A DNA stretch of 64,000 nucleotides from UBA1181 sp963648205 (GTDB lineage: Bacteria > Bacteroidota > Bacteroidia > Bacteroidales > Paludibacteraceae). The position numbers were made by a program, and so were the translations under genes. Of the stretch, positions 16,707 to 27,143 are shown piece by piece. The notes below the pieces were generated by a model. That model ran no database searches and had not been told where the DNA came from. It saw nothing but the letters and a program-made list of their open reading frames with translations. The stretch lies in assembly GCA_963648205.1 (NCBI GenBank), contig CAVJCT010000042.1:62001-126000 (forward strand), given 5' to 3'. Numbering within the stretch: the stretch's first letter is position 1; the number at the start of each line of letters is the position of its first letter.

Positions 16707-18710
16707 TTAATATGGATATGTACCAGCCTTAACTTGATCATACAAATCCTGTGCACCCTTCAAGTAGGTCTTAGCAGATGCAGGGATTGGCAAGTACCAT
16801 CTGTTGTTGTTGTTGAAGTCCTCTGTGAAGACACCTACCTCGCTATCACCAACAGAATAGGTTGTTGAAGCATTAGGAATAGTAGGATCTTTCTTCAACG
16901 CAGTGTTAACAGCATTGACAACAGCCAAACGGTCGTAACCAATCTCGTTCTCCAACTGAGGATCATCAGATCCAGACAACTCTGGAGAGTTGGTCATAGA
17001 GCAAGAACGGTCGATTTGTTGCATAAACTTGTAAGCGTTTTCTGGGCTGTAGTAGTAGAAACGTTTCAAATCCAACCATGCAGAACCCTCCATTGCGAAC
17101 TCCTTACGACGTTGTTGCAAGTAGTCGCCACGCTTAGCCTTATGATACATTGCTGTTGCTCCACAATCAGAAGCCTTAACAGTTACAGTCTTTGATGCGC
17201 TTCCTCCGTTTTCAGCTTCAACAGTTACGTTGAATACGAATTCCTCGTAAGCCTGGTGAGAAGCAGAAAGATCCTCGAAGTATGACAAAGATTCAATAGT
17301 TGGTGCGCCATGAGCAGCCAATACTTTGTTAACATACTCTGTAGCAGTTGCGTTTGCAGCAGTTACATCGCCACCTTCCAACAAAGCGATCTCAGCCAAC
17401 ATCATATAAACATCAGAGTAACGAATGATATCCTGACGACGGTCGATTGACATACCAGAAGAGTGAGTAGCAGTACCATCGATACCCCAAACGTACTTCT
17501 TAACATTGTTGAACAAGTGCTGACCTTGTGCAAGGAAGTCCTTACCAGTCATACCGAACTGTGCAGTACCAGCCTTCTTCATATCGTTGTAAGAAGAACC
17601 ATACCATCCAACACGTCCGTCGTAAGTAGTGTAACCATTACCTGAACCTTTTCCAACGAAGAAGCAAGCTTCCTTCTTACGAGCATCATTATCATCGAAT
17701 GAGTTGTACAATGTGTAAGTCAAACCTTTACCAGAACCCCATCCAGAACCAGGTGACCAGTCTGAACTCATAGCAATCTGTGATTGGTAAGCTGAACCTT
17801 CACCGTATGCTCCTGATCTCCAGTAGAGAGCGAAGATAGTCTCAGAAGTAGGAACGTCACGATTCTCTGCAGAGAAGATAGTACTGTGTGGCTCCAAAGA
17901 GTACTTTCCAGAGTTGATGATCTCGTTCAAGTAGTTCTTTGCAGACTCCAAATACAAAGTCGGATTATCACAAATGTAAGGGAATGTAAGACCCGCACCT
18001 GCAGCAGCAGACTGGCAAGAAGCCATTGTCAAATACAACTTAGCCAAAAGAGCAGAAGCAGAATACTTGGTAGCTCTCCAAGTGTCAGTAGTATTAGACT
18101 CAGGAAGCAAAGAGTAAGCCTCTAACAAATCCTTCTCGATTGCAGCGTAGAGAGTTCTACGAGAAACAACTGGCAAAGAAACGTTTCCTGAGATATCAGT
18201 CTCTGTGTTCAATACCAATGGAGTCTCACCGAAGTACTCTGTTGCCAAGAAGTGAGCGTATGCTCTGAAGAGTTTAGCCTCACCCAACACTGCGTCCATC
18301 TCTGCTCTTGTCATATCACTTGGAACAGAAGCAGACTCAACAGTCTTGATAACAGCATTTGCGTGTGCGATAACACCACTATACAAAGAAGTGTAACCTT
18401 CCTTCAAGATTGGGTTATCCTCACCGATAGAGAGTTTGAAAAGTGCACCCTCTTGGTCATTGATGTTGAACAAAACACCAGGAATACCCTCGTTGACACA
18501 CCAAGAGAATTTACTTTCGTATTGGAACCATTTGTAACCTCCGTAGAGAGTCGTCGTAAGACTCTGGTAAGCAGACTTAGACGTCAAAGTAGACGGAGAA
18601 TAGTTGTCGTAAATATCGACATCCAAGAAATCCTTACAAGAGGTAGCCATGAGCATAGAAGCTCCGACACCTAAAAGCAAAGATTTGTATTTTAAATTTC
18701 CGAAATTCAT
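16707..18710 (-). CDS. SusD/RagB-family outer-membrane lipoprotein
   Basis: A 667-residue SusD homologue that caps the SusC barrel and binds substrate at the cell surface. The lipobox Cys is at about residue 26 (MATSCKDFLDV), followed by the usual FLDVDIYDNYSP beginning. The TPR-like helices (RAYAHFLATEYFGE) and the C-terminal region (RRKEFAMEGSAWLDLKRF, then WYLPIPASAK) are characteristic. It is 31 bases after the SusC gene, in the same operon. Confidence 0.95.
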   Translation of the reverse strand: MNFGNLKYKSLLLGVGASMLMATSCKDFLDVDIYDNYSPSTLTSKSAYQSLTTTLYGGYKWFQYESKFSWCVNEGIPGVLFNINDQEGALFKLSIGEDNPILKEGYTSLYSGVIAHANAVIKTVESASVPSDMTRAEMDAVLGEAKLFRAYAHFLATEYFGETPLVLNTETDISGNVSLPVVSRRTLYAAIEKDLLEAYSLLPESNTTDTWRATKYSASALLAKLYLTMASCQSAAAGAGLTFPYICDNPTLYLESAKNYLNEIINSGKYSLEPHSTIFSAENRDVPTSETIFALYWRSGAYGEGSAYQSQIAMSSDWSPGSGWGSGKGLTYTLYNSFDDNDARKKEACFFVGKGSGNGYTTYDGRVGWYGSSYNDMKKAGTAQFGMTGKDFLAQGQHLFNNVKKYVWGIDGTATHSSGMSIDRRQDIIRYSDVYMMLAEIALLEGGDVTAANATATEYVNKVLAAHGAPTIESLSYFEDLSASHQAYEEFVFNVTVEAENGGSASKTVTVKASDCGATAMYHKAKRGDYLQQRRKEFAMEGSAWLDLKRFYYYSPENAYKFMQQIDRSCSMTNSPELSGSDDPQLENEIGYDRLAVVNAVNTALKKDPTIPNASTTYSVGDSEVGVFTEDFNNNNRWYLPIPASAKTYLKGAQDLYDQVKAGTYPY

Positions 18711-18741
18711 ACTGATTTAACCTGAAAATTGTTACACAAAA

Positions 18742-21700
18742 TTAGAAGTCGAAATTCAAACCAACGACAAACTGACGTGGCAATGGGTAACCACCGGCGT
18801 CAACACCTTGGAGAATTGCGCTGCTATTAGAGACCTCAGGATTCATTCCAGAGTAATTTGTGAAAGTTGCAACGTTTTGTACGTTGAAAGACAACTTGAA
18901 GTTGCTCATGTGCATCTTCTCAGTACAACGCTTAGGCAATGTGTAAGAAAGACCTACTGATTGGATTCTCAAGAATGATGCATCCTCAACGTAACGGTCT
19001 GACACTGTGTTAGCGTCATCACTACCATTGGCAGTTGAGTTTGGACGTGGCATGTTGGTATTTGAGTTCTTAACATATTTTGTTCCATCCTCTTTGGTAA
19101 CAACCTTAGCGTAATCCAATACTGTAGCCAATTGGTTGACGTTAGAACGGTCCATACCTTCCAACTTAGAACGAAGCAAGTTGTAAACGTCGTTTCCGTA
19201 AGAACCTGCGATGAAGATGTTGAATGACCAAGGACCCCAAGACAAGGTATTGTTCATACCGAATGTGAAGTCTGGGTTAGGGTCTCCGATGAATGTCTTA
19301 TCACTCTCATCGATCTTTCCATCTGAGTTAACATCGACATAGTTGATATCACCGACATCAGTACCATCAAAACGCTTAACAGAGTTCAATTGATCTGTGT
19401 TTTGAATGATTCCGTCAGTCTTGTAACCATAGAACAAACCTGGAGCGTGACCTACCATAGACTTACAGTAAGTTCTTGTAGCTGCCTTGAAGTATTGGTT
19501 ACCATTCAAAGAAGTTGAATCAGATTGCAACTTCAAAACCTCATTACGTACCAATGAGAAGTTAACATCGGTAGTCCAAGTGAAGTTGTGGTCGCCCAAC
19601 TGCTTGTCGATATTGACAGTAGTCAATGTGATATCGAATCCGGCGTTCTTCATTGAACCTGCGTTGATATCAGGAATACCTGTGTACAAGTAAGTATCAG
19701 AAGTAGAAGCCAAAGTAGCACCTGGCTCAGCCTTAACGATCAAGTCGTTGTTTTGTTTGTAGAATGCATCAAATGTCAAAGAGATACGGTCGCGACGCAT
19801 GAAGCTGATATCAACACCACCGTTCACCTGCCAGTTAGTCTCCCAAATCAAATCATTGTTCAACCAAGTACCGTAAGTGATACCGTTACCGTTCAAACCA
19901 CGAACTTGCTTGTAGTATGGCAAGTAACCCATGTTAGAACCGGCGTTACCAGTTTGTCCGTAACCAGCACGAACCTTCAAAGAAGAAATCACCTTACGAA
20001 CATTGTCGTTGTCCTTGATGAATGACTCTTGGTCAGCACGCCAAGCCAAAGCGAATGAAGGGAAGAAGCCCCAACGATTATCCTTAGCCAAAGTTGATGA
20101 ACCATCGAAACGACCAGTTGCAGTGATCAAGTATCTCTCATCGTAGTTATAGTTCAAACGAGCGAATGCAGACATCATAGCCTGAGCTCCCTTGTAACCA
20201 GTGATGTTTTGAACCTCACCAAGGTTAGTGTTTTGGTATTTCTTGTCAACGAACAAGTTATCATCCAAATAGTTAGCTTTAGTCATATCGTAACCACTCC
20301 AAGTTGCTTGCCAAGCCTCGTAACCCAACATAGCACCGAAACGGTGTTTCTTAGATACTCCGAAGTTTGTACCGTAGTTCAAAGTTGAAGAAAAACGCCA
20401 GTACATATTTTGACGCTCGATGAACTCTTGAGTGTTACCTGCATTTGCCTGAGAAGGAACGAATTGTTGCTCCTCTGCGTTGGTATAGTCAACACCGAAC
20501 TCATTACGCCAAGAGAGGTCTTTAGTGAAGTCGATGTTAGCGAATACGTTACCCAACACGTTATTCTTAGTAACGTAGATTGGAGAGTAGTTAGCATCAC
20601 GAACAGGGTTTGTCTTGATTTCAGAAGACTCAGAACCCAACTCTGTGTAATTTCCATCGAAATCAGTTGGAGCAGTAGAAGGTTTTGAGATCAAAGACTG
20701 AACGAAGATAGCCTCATCAGTTGCACCACCTACACCGATACCATTCAAAGAGTTATCATCAGACAACTCGAAACCTTTTTGCTTAGTTTGAGTGATGTGA
20801 GTGTAAGCCAAGTTGATACCAGTACGCAACCATTTCTTAGTTTGGTTCTCCAAGTTGAAACGGCCGTTGAAACGTTGGAAGTCAGTGTTGATGATGACAC
20901 CATTCTGATTCATATAACCCAAAGAGAATGCGAATTGAGTCTCTTTGTTACCACCTGTTACAGAAACCTGGTGGCTGTGGCTGATAGCAGAACGATAGAT
21001 CTCATCTTGCCAATCTGTACCCTTACCACCTGCCAAGGCAGCTGCCTTCAATTCAGCGTCAGCTGAAGAAACCTTGAATGCAGACATAACAGTAGGGTCA
21101 GTGTAGAAACTTGCATACTCTTGCAAATCCATCAAATCCAATCTGTCGCTCTTTCCAACAGAAGAGACCGAGAATGATCCAGAGTAAGAAACCTTTGCTT
21201 GAGCATCGCTACCCTTCTTAGTGGTGATCATGATGACACCGTTTGCAGCACGTGAACCGTAGATGGCTGTTGCAGACGCATCCTTTAAGACCTCCATAGA
21301 TACGATGTCAGCAGGGTTGATAGCTGCCAATGGGTTTGAACCCGAACTTTGTTTACCACCACCGATAGGCATACCATCTACAACGTAAAGAGGAGATGAG
21401 TTACCAGTCAAAGTAGATGTACCACGGATACGCACAGAAGATTCGGCACCTGGCTGACCTGATGAAGCAGATACCTGTACACCAGATACACGTCCTTGCA
21501 ATGCTTGGTCTACAGATACAGTACTTGTAGACTTCAAAGCATCCTCGTTAACTGAAGAAAGAGATCCAGTCAAGTCGGACTTACGCATTTTACCGTAACC
21601 GACCTCAACGACGACCTCGTCCATCATTTGAGCATCTTCCTCCATTGTGATGTTTAAAACACTCGGAGTTTTAGCTGTGACTTTAATGGTTTTCGTGGAG

Positions 21701-21918
21701 TATCCCATGTATGAGATCTCTAACACGTCTCCATTCTCAACAGAAATCGAATAATTTCCGTCAAAATCCGTAGGAACACCTTTCGTCGTTCCTTGGATCA
21801 TCACGCTCGCACTTGGCAATGCGCCTCCTGAATCGGAGACCTTACCCTTGATGGTTCTTTCTGCCATCAAAGTGTAACAAGTGAAGAGCGCTGCTAAAGA
21901 CAACAAAAATCTTCTCAT
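18742..21918 (-). CDS. SusC/RagA-family TonB-linked outer-membrane transporter
   Basis: A 1058-residue outer-membrane barrel that imports oligosaccharides or peptides with energy from TonB. After a signal peptide (ends in LMAERT) comes a carboxypeptidase-like regulatory domain (GKVSDSGGALPSASVMIQGT), a TonB box region around EVVVEVGYGKM, and the plug domain (SSPLYVVDGMPIGGG, ITTKKGSDA). The barrel ends in FVVGLNFDF with a terminal Phe. No N-terminal secretin/STN domain is present, so it is not an anti-sigma-linked type. It is the first gene of the operon. Confidence 0.96.
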   Translation of the reverse strand: MRRFLLSLAALFTCYTLMAERTIKGKVSDSGGALPSASVMIQGTTKGVPTDFDGNYSISVENGDVLEISYMGYSTKTIKVTAKTPSVLNITMEEDAQMMDEVVVEVGYGKMRKSDLTGSLSSVNEDALKSTSTVSVDQALQGRVSGVQVSASSGQPGAESSVRIRGTSTLTGNSSPLYVVDGMPIGGGKQSSGSNPLAAINPADIVSMEVLKDASATAIYGSRAANGVIMITTKKGSDAQAKVSYSGSFSVSSVGKSDRLDLMDLQEYASFYTDPTVMSAFKVSSADAELKAAALAGGKGTDWQDEIYRSAISHSHQVSVTGGNKETQFAFSLGYMNQNGVIINTDFQRFNGRFNLENQTKKWLRTGINLAYTHITQTKQKGFELSDDNSLNGIGVGGATDEAIFVQSLISKPSTAPTDFDGNYTELGSESSEIKTNPVRDANYSPIYVTKNNVLGNVFANIDFTKDLSWRNEFGVDYTNAEEQQFVPSQANAGNTQEFIERQNMYWRFSSTLNYGTNFGVSKKHRFGAMLGYEAWQATWSGYDMTKANYLDDNLFVDKKYQNTNLGEVQNITGYKGAQAMMSAFARLNYNYDERYLITATGRFDGSSTLAKDNRWGFFPSFALAWRADQESFIKDNDNVRKVISSLKVRAGYGQTGNAGSNMGYLPYYKQVRGLNGNGITYGTWLNNDLIWETNWQVNGGVDISFMRRDRISLTFDAFYKQNNDLIVKAEPGATLASTSDTYLYTGIPDINAGSMKNAGFDITLTTVNIDKQLGDHNFTWTTDVNFSLVRNEVLKLQSDSTSLNGNQYFKAATRTYCKSMVGHAPGLFYGYKTDGIIQNTDQLNSVKRFDGTDVGDINYVDVNSDGKIDESDKTFIGDPNPDFTFGMNNTLSWGPWSFNIFIAGSYGNDVYNLLRSKLEGMDRSNVNQLATVLDYAKVVTKEDGTKYVKNSNTNMPRPNSTANGSDDANTVSDRYVEDASFLRIQSVGLSYTLPKRCTEKMHMSNFKLSFNVQNVATFTNYSGMNPEVSNSSAILQGVDAGGYPLPRQFVVGLNFDF

Positions 21919-21993
21919 TTTTCTTTTTGACTATTATTTATGTGAATTAATATTCTACACGTGAACTCTATCGCCAATGAACAAAGTTTAGCG

Positions 21994-22001
21994 CAAATGT
22001 A
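21994..22001 (-). promoter_or_regulatory. -7 element of the SusC operon
   Basis: TACATTTG on the minus strand matches TAnnTTTG and gives a leader of about 70 bases. A CTTG about 18 bases upstream is a weak -33 candidate. Confidence 0.6.
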
Positions 22002-22080
22002 ACTTAAAAAAAGTAAATACAAGTCATTTTTCACTAAAAATACTTAACAATCGTTTCGTTGATACAATATTTTTCAAACA

Positions 22081-22115
22081 AAAAAAGCGAGAAGTTTTTA
22101 TCAACTCCTCGCTTT
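22081..22115 (-). terminator. Terminator of the InlB-repeat gene
   Basis: AAAGCGAG and AGTT pair with AACT and CTCGCTTT (12 bp, one opposed mismatch) followed on the minus strand by six T residues, 23 bases after the stop. Confidence 0.85.
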
Positions 22116-22137
22116 CTATGCGGTATTTGATAGGCTA

Positions 22138-25100
22138 TTATCTTACCAAAATTTTCTTCTCCTGGCCTACACTTTTTATGATATAAACGGCTCCAGTACA
22201 GAAATCAAACTCTCTGTCTCTTCCTCTGTAGATTACTCGACCCAAAACATCCACTACGAGTACGTCTGCTGTTTCTGGAATTCCAGTAACATAGACTTTA
22301 CCCTTTTCAGAGTAGACGATCAGGTTTCCTTTGGCTTTGAACTTAGCTGTGAGGCTCAAGTCGTGGGCTGGCATCGTTGCTGGCAAATACTCCTCCCATC
22401 CTTTGAAGACATATCCGTATTTGGATTGTTTATCCAAGATGATGGAGTCGCCGTAACAGAAAGACTGCATTCTTGTTTCGCCGTCGACATTCATCGTTAC
22501 GGTGTAGATGTTTGCCACCCATACGGCATTTACTTTCACATCGTGGGCTGGCATTGTTGCAGGAATTTCCGCGTTCCAACCTAAGAAGGTGTAACCCTTG
22601 CGTTTTGGATCTTCTGGCACTTGGATAGAATCGCCATACGAGTAGTTGACCATAACCGTCTTCTTGTTCGTCGCATAGATGAAATCGTAGGTCTCTACCG
22701 TCCACACTGCATTGAGTGTCAAGTCTTTAGCAGGCATTGCCGATGGAACAGAACCCCATCCGCTGAAGGTGTAACCCTCGCGATCGCCCACCGTGATGGT
22801 CTCAATCTTCGCATTGTAGTCGAACGTATCGACAGCAATAGTGTCTTCTCTATCAATATAGGTTACAACATATTGATTGATAGTCCATTGAGCCTCAACG
22901 GTTACATTGCTATCTGGCATCGTCGTCGGAATCTCAGCGTCCCATCCTGCGAATGTGTAACCCTCGCGAGTTGGATCTTCAGGAGCGACCACTTCTTCGC
23001 CATATTTGTATGAAGTAACCGTTTTGTCATCGTTGGCAATCACAGTGAAATCGAATGAGTTTTGAGAGAAGACTGCCTCGATTGTTACATCCTTAGCTGG
23101 CATTGTCTCTGGAATCTCAGCACTCCACTTTTCAAAGTCGTGACCTACCTTGACTGGATCTTCAGGAACGGTTACCGCTTCTCCATACTCATATACAGTT
23201 ACAGTGGTATCTTCATCAACGATGACTGTAAAGTTGTATGAATTGATTTCAAACTGAGCCTCAACAACCACGTTCGTGTCTGGCATAATCGTAGGATATT
23301 CTGGAGACCAACCTGTAAACGTATAGCCTTCCTTCTCGGGATCAGCAGGGATTACCACCTCTTCTCCATATTTGTAAGAATGAATATTGGTAACGCCATC
23401 TACCTTCTCAAACAACGCTACTGTCTGTGATTTGTAGATTGCACGGAGATAGAATCCGTAGGCAGGCATCGTTGCAGGAATCTCTGGCTCCCAATGGTCG
23501 AATATCTTTCCTGTTATAGATGGAGCAATGATATTCTTGATTTCCTCCTCGTATGCAAATTCGTAGTAGAAAGAATCATTCTCAGCGATGGCGATGATTT
23601 CGTAAGTCTCACGAGTGAACAAAGCCTCAATCTTGACATCGTGCGCCGGCATCGTATTAGGGAAATCTTCACTCCAACCATTGAATTTGTAGCCCTCTTT
23701 TACAGGCTCATCTGGCACTTCGACTGACTCGCCATACTCATATTTCGTAGAATCTGTTTTGCCGTCAATCGTCACATAGACTCTATATGAGTTGATAGTG
23801 AACTCGGCAACGTAGGTCAAATCGTTGGCTGGCATTGTCGAAGCGATAGACTTGTTCCAACCTTCGAACGTATATCCTTCCTTCTCTGGGTCTGCCACTT
23901 TCTCAATGTTTGCGCCATACTCGTAAGATACCGAAACCGTATCGCCCTCGTCTACCACCCAGTTGACTTTGTAAGAGTTGACTTTCCACAAAGCAACGAT
24001 GGTGTCGTTGTGAGCAGGCATTGTCTCTGGAATTGTCTTATTCCATTGATAGAATGTGTAACCCGTCTTTGATGGACTTTCAGGTGCTACGATTTCATCG
24101 GCGTAGTTGTATTTCTTATCCGTAGTGTCATCATCGACGATGGTTACGAAATAGTAGGCGTTGATATCCCAAGTTGCCTCGAAGGTCAAATCCTCGGCAG
24201 GCATGTTTTCTGGCACTTCATCGCCATTCGCATCATACCAACCTGCGAATGTGTAGCCCGTCTTTGTAGGATCATTAGGGACAACGATTTTATTCTCGTA
24301 TGGATAAGCACGTTGATCAACGGTATCACCCTCATTTACGAAATAAATGTTGTATGAATTGCGAGTCCACTTTGCAGAGATGGTAACATCTTCGGCAGGC
24401 ATCGTCTCTGGAATCTCTTTATTCCAACCATCGAAGGTAAATCCTTCTTTCTCAGGTTCGGCAGGTGTTTCAATCAGAGCGCTATAATCATAAACTGTTG
24501 TATCGCGAACCTCATCAACCACGGTGATGAAGTTGTATTTGAGCAACTCCATATTAGCAATGATCAACAGGTTCTGACCAGGCATTGTGGTTGGCACTTC
24601 TTGTTGCCATCCGTTAAACTTGTAGCCTTCTTCAGAAGGATCGGCAATAGAAACAGCATCACCGTAGGTATATCTGTATTCTGTAGGTTTACAGTTGACC
24701 AACGTTGTCAGAACATATTCGTTGATGGTCCATTGTGCCGTGACAACCAAATCTTTGTCTGGCATCGTCTCTGGCACTTTCACATCCCAACCTCTGAACG
24801 AGTAACCCGTCTTTTCTGGAGTCTTCAACGCTGGCAATTCAGTTTGATACTCATAATAAGTGGTATCGTTCAATGAAGGGTCTGTCTCATCATAAACCAC
24901 AATGAAAGCGTAGGCATTAGCCGACCATCGAGCAGTCAACTCGACATTATGATCTGGCATCACCGTTGGAAGGTCATCACCCCAACCCAAGAAGTAGTAA
25001 CCATCCTTCGTTGGATTCGAAACAGAAGAATAGTCGATTGTCGAATTATAGTCGTACGACTGTTTTACATAAACACTTCCATCTACATTGAAGATAAGAC

Positions 25101-27012
25101 TGTAAGAATTAACAGTCCATTGAGAGATGAAGGTGATATTCTTCGCAGGCATCGTTTCAGGCACATCCTCGCTCCAAGTCTTGAACGTGTAACCAGTCTT
25201 TTCAGGATTGCTCATCTTGCCCACCTTCGCACCATAATTATAATACAAGGTATCGTTGAGTGACATATCATCGGGATCGTTCACCCAAACCACACGATAG
25301 GTATTGATTTCGAACTGCGCATCCAAAACAATGTCTTTATCGGGCATCATATCTGGGATTTCGCCATTCCAACCTTTAAAGGTGTAACCCTCTTTCTTTG
25401 GATCTGTATAGTTCAGGTTGACTTTCGCACCATACTTGAAAGATTTAGAGAGATACTCCTCATCATCCACCTTAAGCATGATGGTGTGAGTGTTAATCTC
25501 CCAGATTGCTTTGATAGTCAAATCACTAGCAGGCATATTGGTTGGTTGCTCCACACTCCAACCCTTGAAGCTGTAACCCTCACGGTGAGCAGGATCTTCC
25601 AGCTCATCCAATTTTTCATTATATTCTTTGATTTCCACAGTTGAATCCTCGTCCGTCGTGTAGACCACATAGCGATATTGTCGGATTTGCCACTTAGCCG
25701 TAGCCTCAACATTCTCAGCAGGCATCGTCTTTGGCAACGCAGGATCCCAACCCTCGAAATCATAACCCTCGTGAGAAAGATCTTTCACAGAGACATTCTC
25801 CATATAGTCGTAAGTGATTGTATCCGCCTTAGGGTCAAAATCCAATCCCTTATTGAGAATCAAATCATATTGAGCCAAACTCCATTTTGCACGGATGGTA
25901 TAATCGTTCAACGGCATTGTCGCAGGCACGGTCAAATCCCAGCCCTTGAAGACATAACCCGTGCGAGTAGGCGTAGCAACTGAGATTTCATCCCCATAAT
26001 GCTTCACCTCCACAGTCGAGTCCTCATCCGTCGTGTAAACCACGAATCTATACTCATTGTGCAACCACTGTGCCGTGTAGGTATTTCCGTTAATCGCATC
26101 AGAAGCCACCGCTGGCAGTTCTGGCGACCAACCTTGGAAAGTATAACCTTTTTGAGAAGGGTCATCAATCTCAATATCAGAACCACAATCAAAAGTTTTA
26201 TAATAATCCGAGAGCGTAACGCCTAAATCTGCATTAGCAACTTTCAGAGTGATGGTTTCTTTATTAATAGTATTATTTCCAACAAGCAGCAAATCGCTCT
26301 TTGGCATTGTATCTGGAATCTCTTGATTCCAAACTACCGTATAACAGTCTTTCTTCTCTACTTCAATACTAATTGGATCGTATGGTCTTACTTTTTCATT
26401 TTTAATTTCAACACCATCCAAAATTGCCTGCAAATTATAATATTTTGCAGTAATTCGTATGTCTTTGAACCATGCGCGCAAATTTCCAACGTAAGAAAGT
26501 CGAACAACACGAGTACTGTCTTTTAGTTTCACATCAAAATAATGATCGTCACACCACGTTGAACAAGTACTATCTAATGTTGTTACCGTCCATGAATTAC
26601 CATCAAAACTTTGAGCTACCCTCCACACCTGTGGCTTATAATTCAGCAACCTAATCATAGGACCTGTAGATGTAGTTTGACTTGATCCTGTAAAATATAA
26701 AGAGTCTGGGACATTCTTGAAATATATATACACGAATTTCTCACCCCAATTCCATCCACCACTAGAAAAATTGTTATCACCAACCTGAATTCCACCCTTA
26801 TCACTATTCCAATAAGGTTGGTCTGTATCATCATTCTGTTCATACGCAGTCGTAATGATACTTTTATCATTAAACGTTGCCTCTGTCACAGTCAACGGCA
26901 GTTCCGCCTGGGCCGCAACCACCTGAGGTGCTACGACGACAGCGCAGCCAATCAATATTTTAGAGAAATCTATGATTTTGCCAAACAAGTCTAAAATTGT
27001 ATTTTTCAACAT
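22138..27012 (-). CDS. Giant surface protein with 21 InlB B-type repeats and a type IX-like sorting domain
   Basis: A 1624-residue exported protein. An N-terminal hydrophobic stretch (about 18-35) ends in AQAELPL. The first ~230 residues form a beta-rich domain with jelly-roll character. Then come 21 tandem repeats of about 67 residues of the Listeria-Bacteroides (InlB B, Flg_new) type, each with the pattern GYTFxGWxxxxPxTMPAxDxxxxAxW and a YxYGxxV strand. The C-terminal ~60 residues (KGKVYVTGIP ... VLGRVIYRG ... GAVYIIKS ... KKILVR) resemble a type IX secretion sorting domain. This points to a long cell-surface stalk or adhesin. Repeats 6, 12, 15 and 17 have diverged at the GW position (TW, QW, HW, KW). 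Confidence 0.88.
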   Translation of the reverse strand: MLKNTILDLFGKIIDFSKILIGCAVVVAPQVVAAQAELPLTVTEATFNDKSIITTAYEQNDDTDQPYWNSDKGGIQVGDNNFSSGGWNWGEKFVYIYFKNVPDSLYFTGSSQTTSTGPMIRLLNYKPQVWRVAQSFDGNSWTVTTLDSTCSTWCDDHYFDVKLKDSTRVVRLSYVGNLRAWFKDIRITAKYYNLQAILDGVEIKNEKVRPYDPISIEVEKKDCYTVVWNQEIPDTMPKSDLLLVGNNTINKETITLKVANADLGVTLSDYYKTFDCGSDIEIDDPSQKGYTFQGWSPELPAVASDAINGNTYTAQWLHNEYRFVVYTTDEDSTVEVKHYGDEISVATPTRTGYVFKGWDLTVPATMPLNDYTIRAKWSLAQYDLILNKGLDFDPKADTITYDYMENVSVKDLSHEGYDFEGWDPALPKTMPAENVEATAKWQIRQYRYVVYTTDEDSTVEIKEYNEKLDELEDPAHREGYSFKGWSVEQPTNMPASDLTIKAIWEINTHTIMLKVDDEEYLSKSFKYGAKVNLNYTDPKKEGYTFKGWNGEIPDMMPDKDIVLDAQFEINTYRVVWVNDPDDMSLNDTLYYNYGAKVGKMSNPEKTGYTFKTWSEDVPETMPAKNITFISQWTVNSYSLIFNVDGSVYVKQSYDYNSTIDYSSVSNPTKDGYYFLGWGDDLPTVMPDHNVELTARWSANAYAFIVVYDETDPSLNDTTYYEYQTELPALKTPEKTGYSFRGWDVKVPETMPDKDLVVTAQWTINEYVLTTLVNCKPTEYRYTYGDAVSIADPSEEGYKFNGWQQEVPTTMPGQNLLIIANMELLKYNFITVVDEVRDTTVYDYSALIETPAEPEKEGFTFDGWNKEIPETMPAEDVTISAKWTRNSYNIYFVNEGDTVDQRAYPYENKIVVPNDPTKTGYTFAGWYDANGDEVPENMPAEDLTFEATWDINAYYFVTIVDDDTTDKKYNYADEIVAPESPSKTGYTFYQWNKTIPETMPAHNDTIVALWKVNSYKVNWVVDEGDTVSVSYEYGANIEKVADPEKEGYTFEGWNKSIASTMPANDLTYVAEFTINSYRVYVTIDGKTDSTKYEYGESVEVPDEPVKEGYKFNGWSEDFPNTMPAHDVKIEALFTRETYEIIAIAENDSFYYEFAYEEEIKNIIAPSITGKIFDHWEPEIPATMPAYGFYLRAIYKSQTVALFEKVDGVTNIHSYKYGEEVVIPADPEKEGYTFTGWSPEYPTIMPDTNVVVEAQFEINSYNFTVIVDEDTTVTVYEYGEAVTVPEDPVKVGHDFEKWSAEIPETMPAKDVTIEAVFSQNSFDFTVIANDDKTVTSYKYGEEVVAPEDPTREGYTFAGWDAEIPTTMPDSNVTVEAQWTINQYVVTYIDREDTIAVDTFDYNAKIETITVGDREGYTFSGWGSVPSAMPAKDLTLNAVWTVETYDFIYATNKKTVMVNYSYGDSIQVPEDPKRKGYTFLGWNAEIPATMPAHDVKVNAVWVANIYTVTMNVDGETRMQSFCYGDSIILDKQSKYGYVFKGWEEYLPATMPAHDLSLTAKFKAKGNLIVYSEKGKVYVTGIPETADVLVVDVLGRVIYRGRDREFDFCTGAVYIIKSVGQEKKILVR

Positions 27013-27045
27013 AGAAAATTAATTTGAATTAAGCCTAATCGGGGG

Positions 27046-27078
27046 CAAAGTTACTACTTTTTTAGAAACATTAACAAG
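27046..27078 (-). promoter_or_regulatory. Promoter of the InlB-repeat gene
   Basis: On the minus strand CTTG (27078-27075), 21 bases, then TAACTTTG (27053-27046), about 34 bases before the ATG. Confidence 0.6.
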
Positions 27079-27106
27079 TGAGGGGGCGAAAAAGTGGAAG
27101 CAAGAT

Positions 27107-27137
27107 TTTGCAGAGTCAGAAAAAGGTTGCACATTTG
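27107..27137 (+). promoter_or_regulatory. Promoter of small RNA copy 1
   Basis: TTTG at 27107-27110, exactly 19 bases, then CACATTTG at 27130-27137 (consensus TAnnTTTG with the first T replaced by C). The same arrangement recurs identically in copy 2, 153 bases downstream. Transcription should begin just before the structured segment at 27148. Confidence 0.65.
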
Positions 27138-27143
27138 CACTAC

